Part shown: positions 13,647 through 25,692 of the stretch, in pieces
Position numbering within the stretch: position 1 is the first letter of the stretch
Layout: each line of letters starts with the position of its first letter
Origin: Lanius collurio
Taxonomy: Eukaryota > Chordata > Aves > Passeriformes > Laniidae
Length of the DNA: 64,000 nucleotides
Assembly (NCBI GenBank): GCA_020086605.1
Contig: JACBWW010000068.1
Location: 1,731,982-1,795,981, forward strand
Direction of reading: 5' to 3'
Notes under the pieces: generated by a model
The model's input: only the letters and a program-made list of their open reading frames with translations
Told to the model about the DNA's origin: nothing
Database searches by the model: none
Made by a program: the position numbers and the translations under genes

Positions 13647-14814
13647 TAGAAAAGCGAAAGCAAGGGCCACCAGCGGTCAGTGACAGCCCTTCAAATGTGT
13701 TTGATAATATCACAGTGCATTTTGAAGCAGGACTGGGAGCTCACCTTGACCAGCCTCAATAAACCTTGCTGGCCGATGAGCCACCACAAGGAAATTACAG
13801 CAGACCTTACCTGTGCACAGGTATGTTGATAATTTTGGACAGTGCAGCATTACCGTTTCACTTTCTGATTACCTTTTACAGCTGTAATGAATCCGTGTGG
13901 TGCTGCTGGGCTGCGGTGGGCGATACCCACACCCACTCACCTCAGCAACAGAGCTGGCTCAGCCCAGCCACTCGGAAATGTCCAGCAGGAGGGAGCCCTG
14001 GAAGACCTGGATGACTTTGGTGCTGTAACTTCTCAGAGCCCTGTTCTCCCCGTGGGAATGATCTTGCTCTGCAGCACCCCAAAGCTGCTGGAAAAGCTGC
14101 TCCCCCCTCCCGAGGGTAGTTTGCCAGTGTTGTGTAATTGTGGGGCCAGTAAAGTATATTTGTAGCTGATACACCTGATGTTTATTCTCTGTCTGTGTGT
14201 AAATAAGCTGTTATTACCCTGCACATTCGTTCTGGCAGAAATGCATCCACACTGGGGAACTCCACATTTTAATTACACCAGCACAGGTAAAACAGCACAT
14301 GTTTTCTCTGCAAACAAAGTAGAAGGGTGTAGATTGAAGGGTGGAAATGTGGGTCCTTCCATGTTTGAATGCAACTCGGGTCACAGGTAATTTGCAAAAT
14401 TTTGATGGTTTTCTTAACAAAAGTCCATTTAAGGTGAATTTCCAATTCAAACATCCTGAATTCCCTTTTTATGAAGCATCTCGAAGAAACCTGAGAAAAG
14501 TTCTGCTCTTTCATCAATGTCAATTTAAATATAGCTCCATGGAGCCAGGGGATTTGAAGATGAATGCCATGGGTGTTTATTCAGAGGCAGTGCTTGCTCT
14601 GCCAGGAGCAGATGGGACACCAGGAAGGGAGTGTGAGGGGCTGCCCCACTGCTGGGGGGCAGTGGCCTTGCCCTGACTCTCTGCTCCAAGCCTGCAAGCA
14701 AGGGGAGGTCTGCTCTGCCTTTCTGGAAGAAAAAGGTGATCCTAGAGCAAAGCTTTATGGCACTTCTCACAAAAAGCACAGACTTGATGCTGCCTTTTCC
14801 CCTCCAGAGGGTGG
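13647..14814. other. Intergenic single-copy DNA, candidate regulatory block at 14.17-14.54 kb
   Basis: Single-copy. 14170-14540 is AT-rich and non-repetitive, with TTTTAATTACACC and CAATTTAAATAT words. It has short open frames on both strands but no recognisable protein. Regulatory function is inferred only from texture. Confidence 0.35.
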
Positions 14815-15060
14815 GAAAGTGCAGAGGGGGTGGAATGGGGATGTGGATGGGGGAGTACAGGGGGATGAGGAGGGTTTGATGGGGAATGGAGGGGGATGTG
14901 GGAGCATTCAAGAGGGAATATGAGGGGTTATGAGGTGTGTGGAGTGATGTGGGAGGAGTAGGGATGCAGGGGGCTGTGGGAGGATGCAAGGGTATGTGGA
15001 GGGGGGTGATACAGAGGGGTGTGAGGGAATGCAGGGGTGTAGAGNGGGATGCTGGAGCCT
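14815..15060. repeat. G-rich minisatellite-like tract
   Basis: Degenerate GGGATG/GGGGATGTGG/GTGGGAGGA units over about 240 bp, similar in style to the tract at 1-205. It contains one ambiguous base (N at 15045). The open frame on the opposite strand (Pro/His/Ile/Ser repeats) is a by-product. Confidence 0.8.
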
Positions 15061-17735
15061 GCACCTCCCAGGTGCTGATAAAACACCTCACCTAGCACCA
15101 TGTGTGAGTGCTGAGCTCAGGCTGGGCTGGGTCAAGCCTTTTTGGATCTGGGCAGAAAAATTTAATATCTACCTGGGACTTTTCCTCACCAGTTTGGTGC
15201 AAAAGGGACCGAATAAAGGGGTTGATATGACCTACTGAGTTCAGTCAAATTCCCTGAAGCTCATTAATTAACATGGGATGTCCTGTTATTGGATGTTTGT
15301 CTTAAGCCTAAATGTTGGATTGAGGTCATTACACACACATTAAATTTGGTTGTTTCAGCTGACTTGTAGTGTAGATAAAATCTAAATGCTAAACTCCCGA
15401 TTCCCTGAAATTTGGCCCAGCAATGTGTAAATAAAGTTCAGGGCAAGTTTGCATTATCCACGCTAGCACAGCTCTCTGTGCTGTTATGTCTGCTTGACTG
15501 AGCTTTGCCATGAAATCTGCAGGAAATGTGCCAGAAGGAAAGCTTGGGGACAGGCATGGTTACCTTTAATGAGGCTGGTGATGACCACTGGGTCAGCAAG
15601 CAGCAGTTTTCATGGCAGGCTTTAAAAATACATCCCCTTCTCCATGCAGCTCTCTGAGGATGGAAAAGGCACGGCCTGTACGGGCTCATCTGTTTACAAA
15701 CAGAGTCCATTAGAACATGATTATGCACAACATGGGCTCTTCCTCTGCAAGATCCTCAAATCCATTGTTTATGTTGCACCTTTATTAACAAACCACAGAA
15801 TGAGCTCGTGGTGTTTTCAGAACATGTTTCTGTTTGGGATGGGAATGTGGGAACTCCGAAATTGAAATGGTACGAGGTGAACGAGTAAGGGAGAGATTTG
15901 TGCCTGAAGTTTGAGTATTAGCTGGAATGAGAAGATTCCACTATTTCAAAATGATTTTCCCCTCAGAGATTTAGTTTAGGGAGCACTGGGCAGAGCACAC
16001 TTGCTCTCTGAAAGGACATTGAAGTCAGAGGGTTTTATTCCAACACAGGATACCACTGGAGGAGGAACCCCCTGGGTTTTGTTGAGGAGTTTGCCTGCAG
16101 AGCTCAAGTACAGATGTGCTTAAAGCACCGTGTCCCTGCTCATCCACACTCAGCAGCTACTCAGGTGTGACCTGCAGTGAGAAATTATGCAAACCCCACT
16201 AATTGATGGCAATTGTTCCCAGCCTGATGTTTCATAACTGCCTGGCTGAGAGCTCCCTCACGCAGCATCCCCAGCCCTCAGCGACATCCTGCCAGCACAA
16301 AGCAAACACAGAGTAAACAGAGCCTGGAGCAGCACAGGCAGACGTGCAGCAGAAAAACTGCCTATCCTGGGAGCTCTGACGCCTGTCTGGAGACACAGCG
16401 CTACACTGCCTGGGAGAGGAGAGCCTCAGACACCACACTGGGCCATTTTACATCAATTACAGCCATTTTACGTGGATTAGATTAATTTATTATGAATTAT
16501 CTTCTCCAACTCTCAAGCTTTTACTTTGTGAAGAAACAATATTTTGCCAGAGAAGAGTTCTGGGTAAAGATCTACATGTGGCAGGAGATGTCAGCAATGC
16601 ACAAGTCTGACTTTGGCCAGCAGGGAAGGTGCTCCCAAAAAGCACCTTTTTTCAGCATAGCGAGGTCTCTGGGGGAGAAGCTGGCTGTCCATTTTGAGCT
16701 AACAGGCTTTTTCCTTCTCTGCTGCTTGACAAGGTCTTAGAGAGATCCCACACTATTATTGCTGCTAGAAACAGTTTCTAAGGTATTTACCAAAGATTAA
16801 ACACAAGGAATATAAATCCCAAATATTTTCAAATTATGTCCTCTCTTAATTGTATCATTTGCTGAACTATGGAAGTGAATAACATCTTGTCTGGGTCAAA
16901 ATAGCTTTTAGTAGATGTCAAAAAAAAACAAATGATCTCTGTGTGTTGCCCTCTTCTCCTTTTTGTGAAAGTGAGAGTTGGGTTGCTGAATATTCCCATT
17001 TATTGAACAGAAATTCTCATAGGGCCTGTCCAGACTGTGCAAAATGCTGGATGTTTGTGCCAGTCCTTGCAGATGCTCAGAGCCTCCTCTCATTGCAGCT
17101 CCCTGAGGCTTAGTGCTGCCACAGGTAAGGTTTAAAGGGCCCTGTAGGGTGTTCTCTGAATTCTGTGGTGTGCTGTGAACTTTCCACGTTAATGAGTGTG
17201 TAAATATTTCATATTCAGATTTTATACTGTTAATTTTAGAAGTCACAGAGTGCTGCTTGTTTCCTGGCGTGTCTCACTGGGCAAGTGTGCGTGTAAAACA
17301 GAACAGGGCATGTTGAGCTCAGTGGTTATTTGAAATTAAGATTCCTTATTCACCAGTATTTGCACTAGTGAAGTACTGGTGTTCAAATATTTGCAGAAAG
17401 CGTCTGTGAAGCAGCCGTAAATATGGCTGAATTTGCTTCTGAATTCCAAAGAATATTTGCAACTTTTTGGCTAAGCTGCAATGCAGGTAACACATGCAAG
17501 GGGACAGGTTTGTAGGTGCTGTGGTTGCAAATTGCAGCTCAGCCCACTGGATTTAACTTCTGTTAATTAAAGGGGAAAATACAGCCTGGTTTGAAAAAAA
17601 AAAACCCAAACAAACCCCTTCAAGAAAAGGCAGAGAACATCAGAAGCTTTAGATAAACACACACATTAGTGGTCTGCAGCTTTCACCTCCTGAAAAGAAA
17701 ACAGCGAATATTTAACTCTTTCATTCCCAAGTGGC
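15061..17735. other. Intergenic single-copy DNA
   Basis: No gene or recognisable transposon seen. Notable small features are TTAATTAA words near 15263 and 17564, and a nested inverted repeat at 17351-17381. The stretches 15240-15440 and 17200-17560 are the best candidates for conserved elements. Confidence 0.5.
17351..17381. repeat. Nested inverted repeat
   Basis: CACCAGTA (17351-17358) is exactly complementary to TACTGGTG (17374-17381). The 15-bp spacer holds a second perfect palindrome, CACTAGTG (17363-17370), almost on the same centre. It could form a small hairpin or be a dimeric protein site. Confidence 0.7.
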
Positions 17736-17946
17736 AGGAGCAGTCCCCAAAGGCTGAAGGAGCAGTCCCCAAAGGCTGAAGGAGCAGTCCCAAAGGCTGA
17801 AGGAGCAGTCCCCAAAGGCTGAAGGAGCAGTCCCCAAAGGCTGGAGGAGCAGTCCCCAAAGGCTGAAGGAGCAGTCCCAAAGGCTGAAGGAGCAGTCCCC
17901 AAAGGCTGAAGGAGCAGTCCCCAAAGGGTGAAGGAGCAGTCNCCTG
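17736..17946. repeat. 22-bp minisatellite, about 9.7 copies
   Basis: Unit AGGAGCAGTCCCCAAAGGCT plus GA. Nine full units run 17736-17931, with a partial tenth to 17946. Units 3 and 7 lack one C (21 bp), unit 5 ends GG, and unit 9 has GGGTGA. Very low divergence points to recent expansion and likely copy-number variation. An ambiguous base sits at 17942. The repeat keeps all minus-strand frames open, giving a spurious repetitive peptide. Confidence 0.96.
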
Positions 17947-18545
17947 TTCTTTTCTAATAATAAGGTTTTTCCCTGCACTGCCCAAGTTCTTGAGCTGGGC
18001 CTGGCACAAAATTATTGATTATATTTGGATCCCTCTTGTTTCTGTTGCAACCCTTAAGAACTGACCTGTGATTAAGAACCACTTCAGCAGTTAGAAGATG
18101 CATAATGAGATAACTGCAGAGATTTTACAGTCTGGGTTGTGCTCCCCTTTCTTCACTTCAAACCTTTGCTTTCCATCCCTCGTTGCTGGAGGATTTCCGA
18201 GGCACAGGTGGACATGTGTGATAGGCTCTAGCAGGCATTCCTGGTGTTTGTTTGCCATTTTCAGCCAAGTTGTCCTGGGCAAGGTGCCAGATTGTCTGGG
18301 AACCAGTTCTGTTGTCTGTGCAAGGCAGGAGGAGCTACTTCCCACTGCTTGCTCTGCTGATTTCCACCTGGTAATTTCACTTGATGCACTCACCCTGAGT
18401 GTTGGCACAAGCACAGCAGCCTCTTTTCTTCCCCATGCAAACCTTTGTTTCGTGGAGCTCTGCCATCATTCCCTCGGTGTTTTCCTGCCTGCAGATGAGA
18501 CCCTCTGGGCTGTGCTGAGGTTCCCTCCTTGGTCTAAGGAGTGAT
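17947..18545. other. Intergenic single-copy DNA
   Basis: Nothing recognisable. The 148-residue + strand open frame (18098-18544) matches no family I know and has no clear exon structure. Confidence 0.5.
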
Positions 18546-18665
18546 GGGTTTAATTTCTGACTGAGGACCATCTGTGACTTCCCTGTCCATGGCAGGGGTT
18601 GGAAGGAGATGATCTTTGGTGCCCTCCCAACCCAGGCCATTCAGGGATTCTGTGACTCTTTGCAG
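18546..18665 (+). mobile_element. CR1 LINE 3' end fragment
   Basis: GGCAGGGGTTGGAAGGAGAT, then GATCTTTGGTGCCCTCCCAA and CCAGGCCATTCAGGGATTCTGTGA. This is a diverged CR1 3' terminus, about 100 bp, truncated. Confidence 0.75.
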
Positions 18666-20270
18666 GCACATGCAGCGCTTTTAAAACCAGACCCCAGCAC
18701 GTCCTGCTCTGCCTGGTGCTCTTCCATGGCCTCCACATCCAGAGCTGTTTCAGAGTCCTGGATGCACATCCAGGGTGCCCCAAATTCCCTCTATCAGGGT
18801 TTTGAAGCCCAGTCCTTGTGCCAGCTCATGTCAGGTTGCCCTCTAATGGTTTGCTCGAAGCACTCTCAGGCTTTCTGACGCCCCAAGGAACTCTTACTTT
18901 GACTCCCACAGAAGAGGCCTGAATGCTCCGTTCCCTGAGGTTCTGGGATGGGCAGCAGAGCTGTGCCATACACAGGGAGAGGTGGAAGCCTCCATGGAGA
19001 TTGTGGTTGCAACCCCACTCATTTATAAAGCTGGTTTTGATTTCTTTTAATTAACTGTACATGTTAAGGGCTGGCATTCGTAGATGTCAAGGCTCGTTAC
19101 TGAAAGTGTTTGTAGACTGTTTAAAAATTTGGACTGAAAACAACAAGAATGAGAATTTTTTTCCTGTATGTCTAATGTTTCATCCTATCCCTGAAGATTC
19201 CCAGTGAATTCAGAGATGTTCTCTAAAGCCAAATGGCACAAACCCCCCCATGAAAACCAACCAAAAGGGAGAAAACATGGATGGAAGTTTCTTGCATAGG
19301 TAAAAGTAAAAAACTTTCCTTCCAAATGTTTGAAAAATGTTCGGGGGGTTATTGTGATTTGATTTGAATTTTTAATTTTTTTTAAAAAATTTAAATTTTT
19401 TTAGTTTTTGTTTAAACCTAGACAATATGATGCACTAAAAGACTGATGAGGAAGATGGGAAGTTTTATCCCATTGGAGTTTTTTTCATGTTGGGTGTTTA
19501 GTGTAGCATTGTTTTGAGAAAAATAAACTTGGGGGGTCTGACAGCATCCTGTGCTCTGCACAAATCCATTCTGACTGCACTCAGGTAATTTGTCCAGGCT
19601 GATTTTTCTCAGAAGATGTAACTGAGGATCTGAGTTTAAGGAAGAAGACTTTTTTCATTTTAAGAGTACTGAGGCTGCTGGACAGCAGAGCAGAGGCAGG
19701 AGCTGTATTCAGGAGCCCTGGTGCTGCACTGAGGGTGTGTTTGAAAAACTGACATTTTTCACAGCAATGCAGCTCCACCCCAGATGCCCCTCGTGTCTGG
19801 GGAAGGCTCTGAGACCACGGTGCTCCGTGGAAGTTTTGGGGGTCTGGGCACTGACAGCCTTCATTCATTTGCAAGTGTCTGGCCTTGTGTAGAGAAACAA
19901 TCCTGTGGTGTCTAATCTGGTAAGCTCAGCTCAAATCCTGGATGTGAGCGGTGCTGGGAGGTTAAAGGAAAGCAGAAGGAATAAGTAAGGATGGCAGTGC
20001 TGTGTTTATTTTTATTTAATAGCCTGCATAAGTCACAAATTGGCTGCAAACATAATCCAGAGTGAAATTTTGCAGTCCAGGAACACCCCAAAGTGGAGCT
20101 GGATATTGGTGTACAAGAAAAGAAGGAAAGAGAGAAGGGGGGGGTAGGAAGGGAAAGGCTCCCCAGGAGTTTAAAGTGGGATTCTGGTTTGTGTTGGATC
20201 CTTGTCCTGTAAGCGCAGAGCACTCTGGTAACCTGAGGGATCAAAAGTGTCCTCAAGCCCTTAAATAGAT
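18666..20270. other. Intergenic DNA
   Basis: No gene recognised. 19320-19420 is AT-rich low complexity (TTTTTAATTTTTTTTAAAA-like). The rest is single-copy. Confidence 0.5.
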
Positions 20271-20630
20271 GGCTCGGAAATACTTGAAATGTGTTTCATT
20301 TTATGGTAAGTTTAATGTTTCTAATCTTGGTGCAATTTACAATTACAATAAATATCACGAAAAATTAATGTGGCCACTTCAAATACAAAGGAACGACAAA
20401 GTGTAATCTGAGAAAATTTTATCAACATGCAATTTCCTTAACAAAAACATCAATGTATCATTTCAGAATGCCGAGAAATATTTATCTTTTGGGACAGCAA
20501 AATCATTTGCAGAACGTTTTAACTGCTAAATAAATATTTTACTGGCAACTTCTGAGGCATCATAAATGCAGTCAATATAAACAAAGCAATGTGGAAACCA
20601 GCTCCAGCCTCAGTTCAAATGGTGGTTGGA
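20271..20630. promoter_or_regulatory. Candidate conserved non-coding element
   Basis: AT-rich, non-repetitive, dense in homeodomain-like words (TTTACAATTACAAT, AAAATTAATG, AAATAAATATTTTAC). No open frame. Enhancer function for BARX1 or a neighbour is an inference. Confidence 0.35.
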
Positions 20631-23600
20631 TGGTTCGTGGCAGCTCAGGACTCTGGGATGCATTTGGCTGAGCCTCAGTGCTTGGAAAGATCTGATTTCT
20701 TCCTGCTATTATAAGCAAGTTTGCTTAGTTTATTTGGAAGTTCTGGCAGTAGGAGCCACAGCGAGCTCTTAGGAGTGGTGATGCAAGCAGTTAGCATTTA
20801 AGTGAAACTGGCTTTTAATAGTTAAATTTGATTTTTTAATTGAATCCAGTGCCTATGAAAGCTGCGGGATTTGCAGCCTTGGAGGGACAGTTTGTCTGCG
20901 TGGCTGCAGAACAAGGACATCAAGGCTGTGGGGGCTGCAGCTTCCTCAGGGCTCTGGCCAATGTGCTTCAGCACTTTGTTCTGATGCCCTGGTGGCTGCT
21001 CCCTCCCCTCTGCCCAGCTGGAAGGGCACTTTGCAGGGTGGCTCCAGAAAGCTGCATTTGCAAAGCTCTCTGGAGACAGAGCAGAGACTTGTTCCACAGT
21101 GCAGTTGAAGAAAAAGCTATTTTCTTACCTGGACCCTCACTGCTGCCCTTGTTCCCAAGGAGAAAATCCAGCAAATCTTAGACCAAGCTTTCCTTTTTGC
21201 GTGGTTATTGCTCAGCACTTGCCCCTCCCAAGCGGGGTTTCTGCCTGAGTCGGGTGACAATTGTCTGTTCCCCGAAGGCTGCTCACTCGGGTCTCTGTGT
21301 CTGATATGGAACAGTGCCCTTCTGGATGGAATATTCCCTGTTTGTAACTCTACCCTTTGCGTTTCAGCTGATGATCCCTCTGCAGACCTGTGTGTGCTCA
21401 TTCACACATTTGGTGTGGCTGGGAGAGCCCATTCCCGGTCATGCCACGGCTCAGGAACAAGCTGGGGACTCCGGAGGCACTCCCGAATTTTGGGATGGCC
21501 TGATGATGCAGCAGCAGTTATTCCGCAGGTGGCCGGATGGGCTGCGGGGGTTCCCGGGAAGCAGCCCGGGCTGTCTCAGGGAGCAGCAGGGAGAGCCCCC
21601 GGCAGCAGCAGCAGCAGCAGGGGCTGGGGCTGCCCTGGAAGTGCCGCAGCTGCTCCCCAGGAGCGGGATCTGCGCCCCGCGATGCTCTCCTGGGGATGTC
21701 CCTGTGCCACACGGTGAGACCGCTGCGACAGCACACACCGCCCCGTTTGTCAGGCAGGTGTTAATTGTCCCAATTAAGGGGTATATCTCGGGCACTGGTG
21801 TGCTGGCAGGGCGATGCTCAGTGGCTGGTTTTGTTTCAGGGCTCCACAAGTGGGATTTTCCACTCCGTCTGTAATTGTTCTGTGTGAGTTCCCGCAGTGG
21901 GATCCCGTTGTGCTGCCAGGGCCTGCCAAGGTGCTGAATGCAAAGCGATATCACATTCCAGCACTTTTACTTCATGGAGCGAGCAGTCTCCCCCAGCACG
22001 ACTGAAATAATCAGAAGAATGCTGTGTCAAACAGGGAAGATGAACCCACACTCTTTTCACAACTCATCTTTCAGGTGGGACTGGGAAATACATCCTTGTG
22101 TGTTCATACTTGTGTGAAAAACTGAGGCAAGAGAGTTCATTTACTCCCAAATCCATTTAAATAGTGTATATTGCTAGGGTTTCTTGGTAGTAACTGCAAT
22201 TTAATCCTCGCTTAAAAGGATTTTTTTTTTTGATTAATTGAACACACAGGAAGAAACCAACAATACCGTTCCTCACAAAAGAAACAGCTATTTTTAGGCA
22301 TTTGCTTAAATTTTAGTTTGCTTTGTTCCTGTTAAATCTCAGCCTTTACTTTGGCAGAAAGCCCATTTTGAAAGCACTCTCTCAGCTTTGGGGACGTCAG
22401 CAGGACTCAGGGTTTTGCACGTGCTTCGGGGCTTGTCGGAAGAAGTTTTAGGGAAGGTTTTTACAGGGCTGGGGCCTTCGGTGGAGCTGATTGAGGCCTT
22501 TGCCTTTACAGGATTTAGGATGACATTTAGAGCTGGATTGGCTTTATTAAATAACAGCTGGGTAGGATGTGTGACTTAGGCTGAATGAAAAGTGCCATAA
22601 TAGGAGGTTCTGGTGATTGCACTGAGCTGGGTGCTTTTCCTATTGTTCCAGATAATTTTAGAGTTGTGTTTATTGTAAGTACTGGGAAAGAGATTTTTCA
22701 TTTGCTTTAAGAAATGGTATTTACATGCCTTAAGAGTTTGAGCTTCAGCTGTTCTTTTCATTTTGTACCATTTTCATTCATAGGACTCCAAGTGAGGTGC
22801 AGAAAATGGGATTTATGTGTGCACACAGGCTGGTGGATGTGGTGTTATCACCACCTGGACATCTGACTGCAGCTTGGGGTGATCACACTCAGAACTCCAC
22901 GTATTTTTCCCTTGAAACAAACTATTTTAATTTGGAGATAATGATTAATAATTTGCACCATTTAAAAACTATTATGTTTCCTAGCTAAATCTGGCAATTT
23001 TAATAGGATTTTGGGTGCATAAATATTTGGATCTTCTGATGCTGGCAGGCAAATTTTTTTGGCCTTTGTCTTTCAAGCCTTCTATAATGCACAGGTTGTT
23101 ACCTGTTCACTGGGGCTCCCTGTAAATAAAGTACCAGGATTTAATACTGTAAATATTAGGTATTTTTTAATATTGTAAATCTTTTCAAGTTAATGAAGAT
23201 GAAATGAATCTTTATCTTCTTAATAAAGTATTTTGTTGCTGCTAATATTTTAGGAATCACCACTCAGAAAACAGTGAATCAAAGAAGTACAGGGCACTTG
23301 ACCTTGAGGTTTTTAGTCCTGGGTTTGGGACACTGCAACAAACAATTCAGTGAGAATTTGAGTTTATTACAAAAATCCCTGGTTTTGACAAGGAAAATTG
23401 CTGATTTCTGAGGAAATTAAATAAGAAACCAGATCTCATTAGATTGTTCACCAACCTGAGTGTGTGTATGGTAAATTCAAGGAGAAAGAGAATTTGTTTT
23501 CCCTCCTGTTTCCTCAAACCTGAAATACTTCTCTTCGTTTCTAGTCAGATATCACACTCAATAAAACCTCTTTATGTGTCAGGGACTGAATTTCTGAATG

Positions 23601-25165
23601 GTATGACTTGATATAAGGTACCCAGTTGTTATTTCCCACTGGTTTTAAAACTGCCAATCCCAGCTCAAAGTCAGGAGTCAAGCCCTGGGTATCATTAAAC
23701 TGGTTTGAAAAGAATCACAAAACTTAATGAGACTGTAATTGTTTTGCTTATGATTGTTGAACTGTGTTTTTTAAAGCTTCTCTGTGCTCTTAATATTCAG
23801 TCTACCACTGAAGGTTAGAAACTTAAAGCCTCAAGTTCATTTTATACATAACTAAGAAAAATCCCCCACACCCTCATTACCATGAGATTTAAGGTAAAAG
23901 ATGACAGGAAATATTGTGCCAGTCCTTAGGAATAAGAGAACTTCCTCTTTCATCTGAGGTCACATTAGAAATTACAATATGAAAAGTGTGATTAATCAAA
24001 TATGTAAATCTTTCTGTAGTTGAGCAGAGTGAGAAAAAACCCTTACATTTGCTTTTAGAATACGTCCATTGTTACTCTGGTGTTTTATTTCATTTTTGAC
24101 TTTCCACTCCCTGACACTTTCAAGTAAAGCCACAGTTTATCTGTGCCAGGAGGGAGAATTCTTTTGTGTTGAAGTTCATGAATTCTTCTACTCTTAAATC
24201 CGCCTAATAAAGGCAGAAATACATAATTGTGGGAGTGTTGAGAGGTTTCTCTGATTAACAGATGTAGGAAGCACTGCAAATGTTTACAGTGGGTTTTTAA
24301 GTTGTGCTTTGTATTGATGTTGGAGGTGGTGTCAAAAGAGAGGCTTTCCCTGAGTGCTTCTGAAATTCATGTTGTCAACAGCCCAGAAGTTACTCTTAAA
24401 TACATTGTGGAAATCTGACACAGCTCCCCCCTCAGCAGTTTGCAGAACAGAGTAGGATTAGTTCACAGTAAATTTGGCTGCACAAATAATCTGGTTTTAT
24501 TACAGAAATTATGATACCTGCACCTGTATCCTGTTACTAAAGAGTTCTGAAGTAGGAGGGAACCAGCTCATGGGTCAGTGTGTGCAAGTTCTAATTTAAA
24601 TTGTCTTTTCTCTCTTGACAGGTGGCTGATGCACAGCATTTTCTGGCTGGCATATCCCAACCCTTTCACTTTAAGCATTGTATTTATCAGCTCTTTATTA
24701 AATATACAAAACAAGACCACACTGGCCAAAATCTGTCACAGCACATTTTGCTGTCACAGTGCATTTTGCTGTGTGCTGAGGAATGAGAGTCCAAGCCACA
24801 AAGTAGGCTCATTTCAGCCTCAATGGCTTTTTAAAAAGCTTGCAGCTTAAAATAATACATTATTAAGGTATTCAGACTTGTCAAAATTAATAATTAATAT
24901 CACTGCCTGTTCCCCACACATGCACAGAGCCTTTCAGTCCCTTCCCTTGTTTGTGTTCCAGCCAAGCAGCTCCGAGCCCTGGCCCTCTCCCCTGGCAGGA
25001 GGGTGCCTGGGAGGCAGCTCAGCACTGCTGCCTCTGGACCAGGTAAATGATCCATGGATCGATTAAAAAAAATATCAGAAATGCATATTTTGAGAGGGAG
25101 ATACCTACAAACCTTAAATACTGGCAGTGTTTACTGCAAATGATATTTGTGACTGTCCCCCTTTG
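20631..25165. other. Intergenic DNA with a GC-rich patch
   Basis: 21430-21740 is GC-rich with a (CAG)6 run at 21603-21620. The open frames across it on both strands look compositional. 22140-22320 and 23100-24100 are AT-rich and single-copy; TGATTAATCA at 23989-23998 is a perfect palindrome of PBX-HOX type. 24733-24768 is an 18-bp imperfect tandem duplication. No gene is recognised. Confidence 0.5.
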
Positions 25166-25169
25166 CTCT

Positions 25170-25692
25170 GCATTGGTGCAGGGTGGAGTCCTGGGAGCGG
25201 CTTTGGACACCTCAATGCAAGAAGCCATCAGAGAGTGCCCAAAGGAGGAACCCAGGGATGGGGAAGGGTCTGGAGGGGCCGTACAAAGAGTGACTGAGGG
25301 CACTTGGTTTGCTCAGCTGGAGAAGGGAAGACTGAGGTCAGAGCTCAGCGGGGGCTGCAGCTCCTCCCGAGGGGCAGCACAGCAGCAGCTCCGAGCTCTG
25401 CTCCCTGTGACAGGGACAGGACACAAGGGAACGGCTGCAGCTGGGCCAGGGCAGGTTTAGGGTGGGTATCAGCAAAGGTTCTTCCCCAGAGGGTGCTGGG
25501 CACTGCCCAGGCTCCCCAGGGAATGGGCACGGCCCCGAGGCTGCCAGAGCTCCAGGAGCGATGGGACAGCGCTGCCAGGGATGCCCAGGGTGGGATTTGG
25601 GGTGTCTGAGCAGGGCCAGGGGCTGGGCTGGGTGAGTTTTGTGGGTCCCTTCCCACTCAGGATACTCCATTGTTCTATGATTCTATGATATG
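25170..25692 (+). mobile_element. CR1 LINE 3' fragment, about 520 bp
   Basis: The best-preserved transposon here. It has GCACTGCCCAGGCTCCCCAG, GGTGGGATTTGGGGTGTCTG and CACTCAGGATACTCCATTG, and ends in the TTCTATGA tail repeated twice. The usual 5' truncation is present. It retains only the 3' UTR and the far end of ORF2, with no intact frame. Confidence 0.9.

Noticed and set aside
17736..17946. CRISPR-like array
   Set aside because: Units are directly tandem with no unique spacers, and the genome is a vertebrate one.
17666..18009. Minus-strand repetitive peptide in three frames
   Set aside because: Produced by the 22-bp minisatellite, whose unit has no stop in any minus-strand frame.
21314..21874. 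186-residue frame containing a CAG-encoded alanine run
   Set aside because: The (CAG)6 run and GC-rich patch explain it; no known protein, and competing frames are open on both strands.
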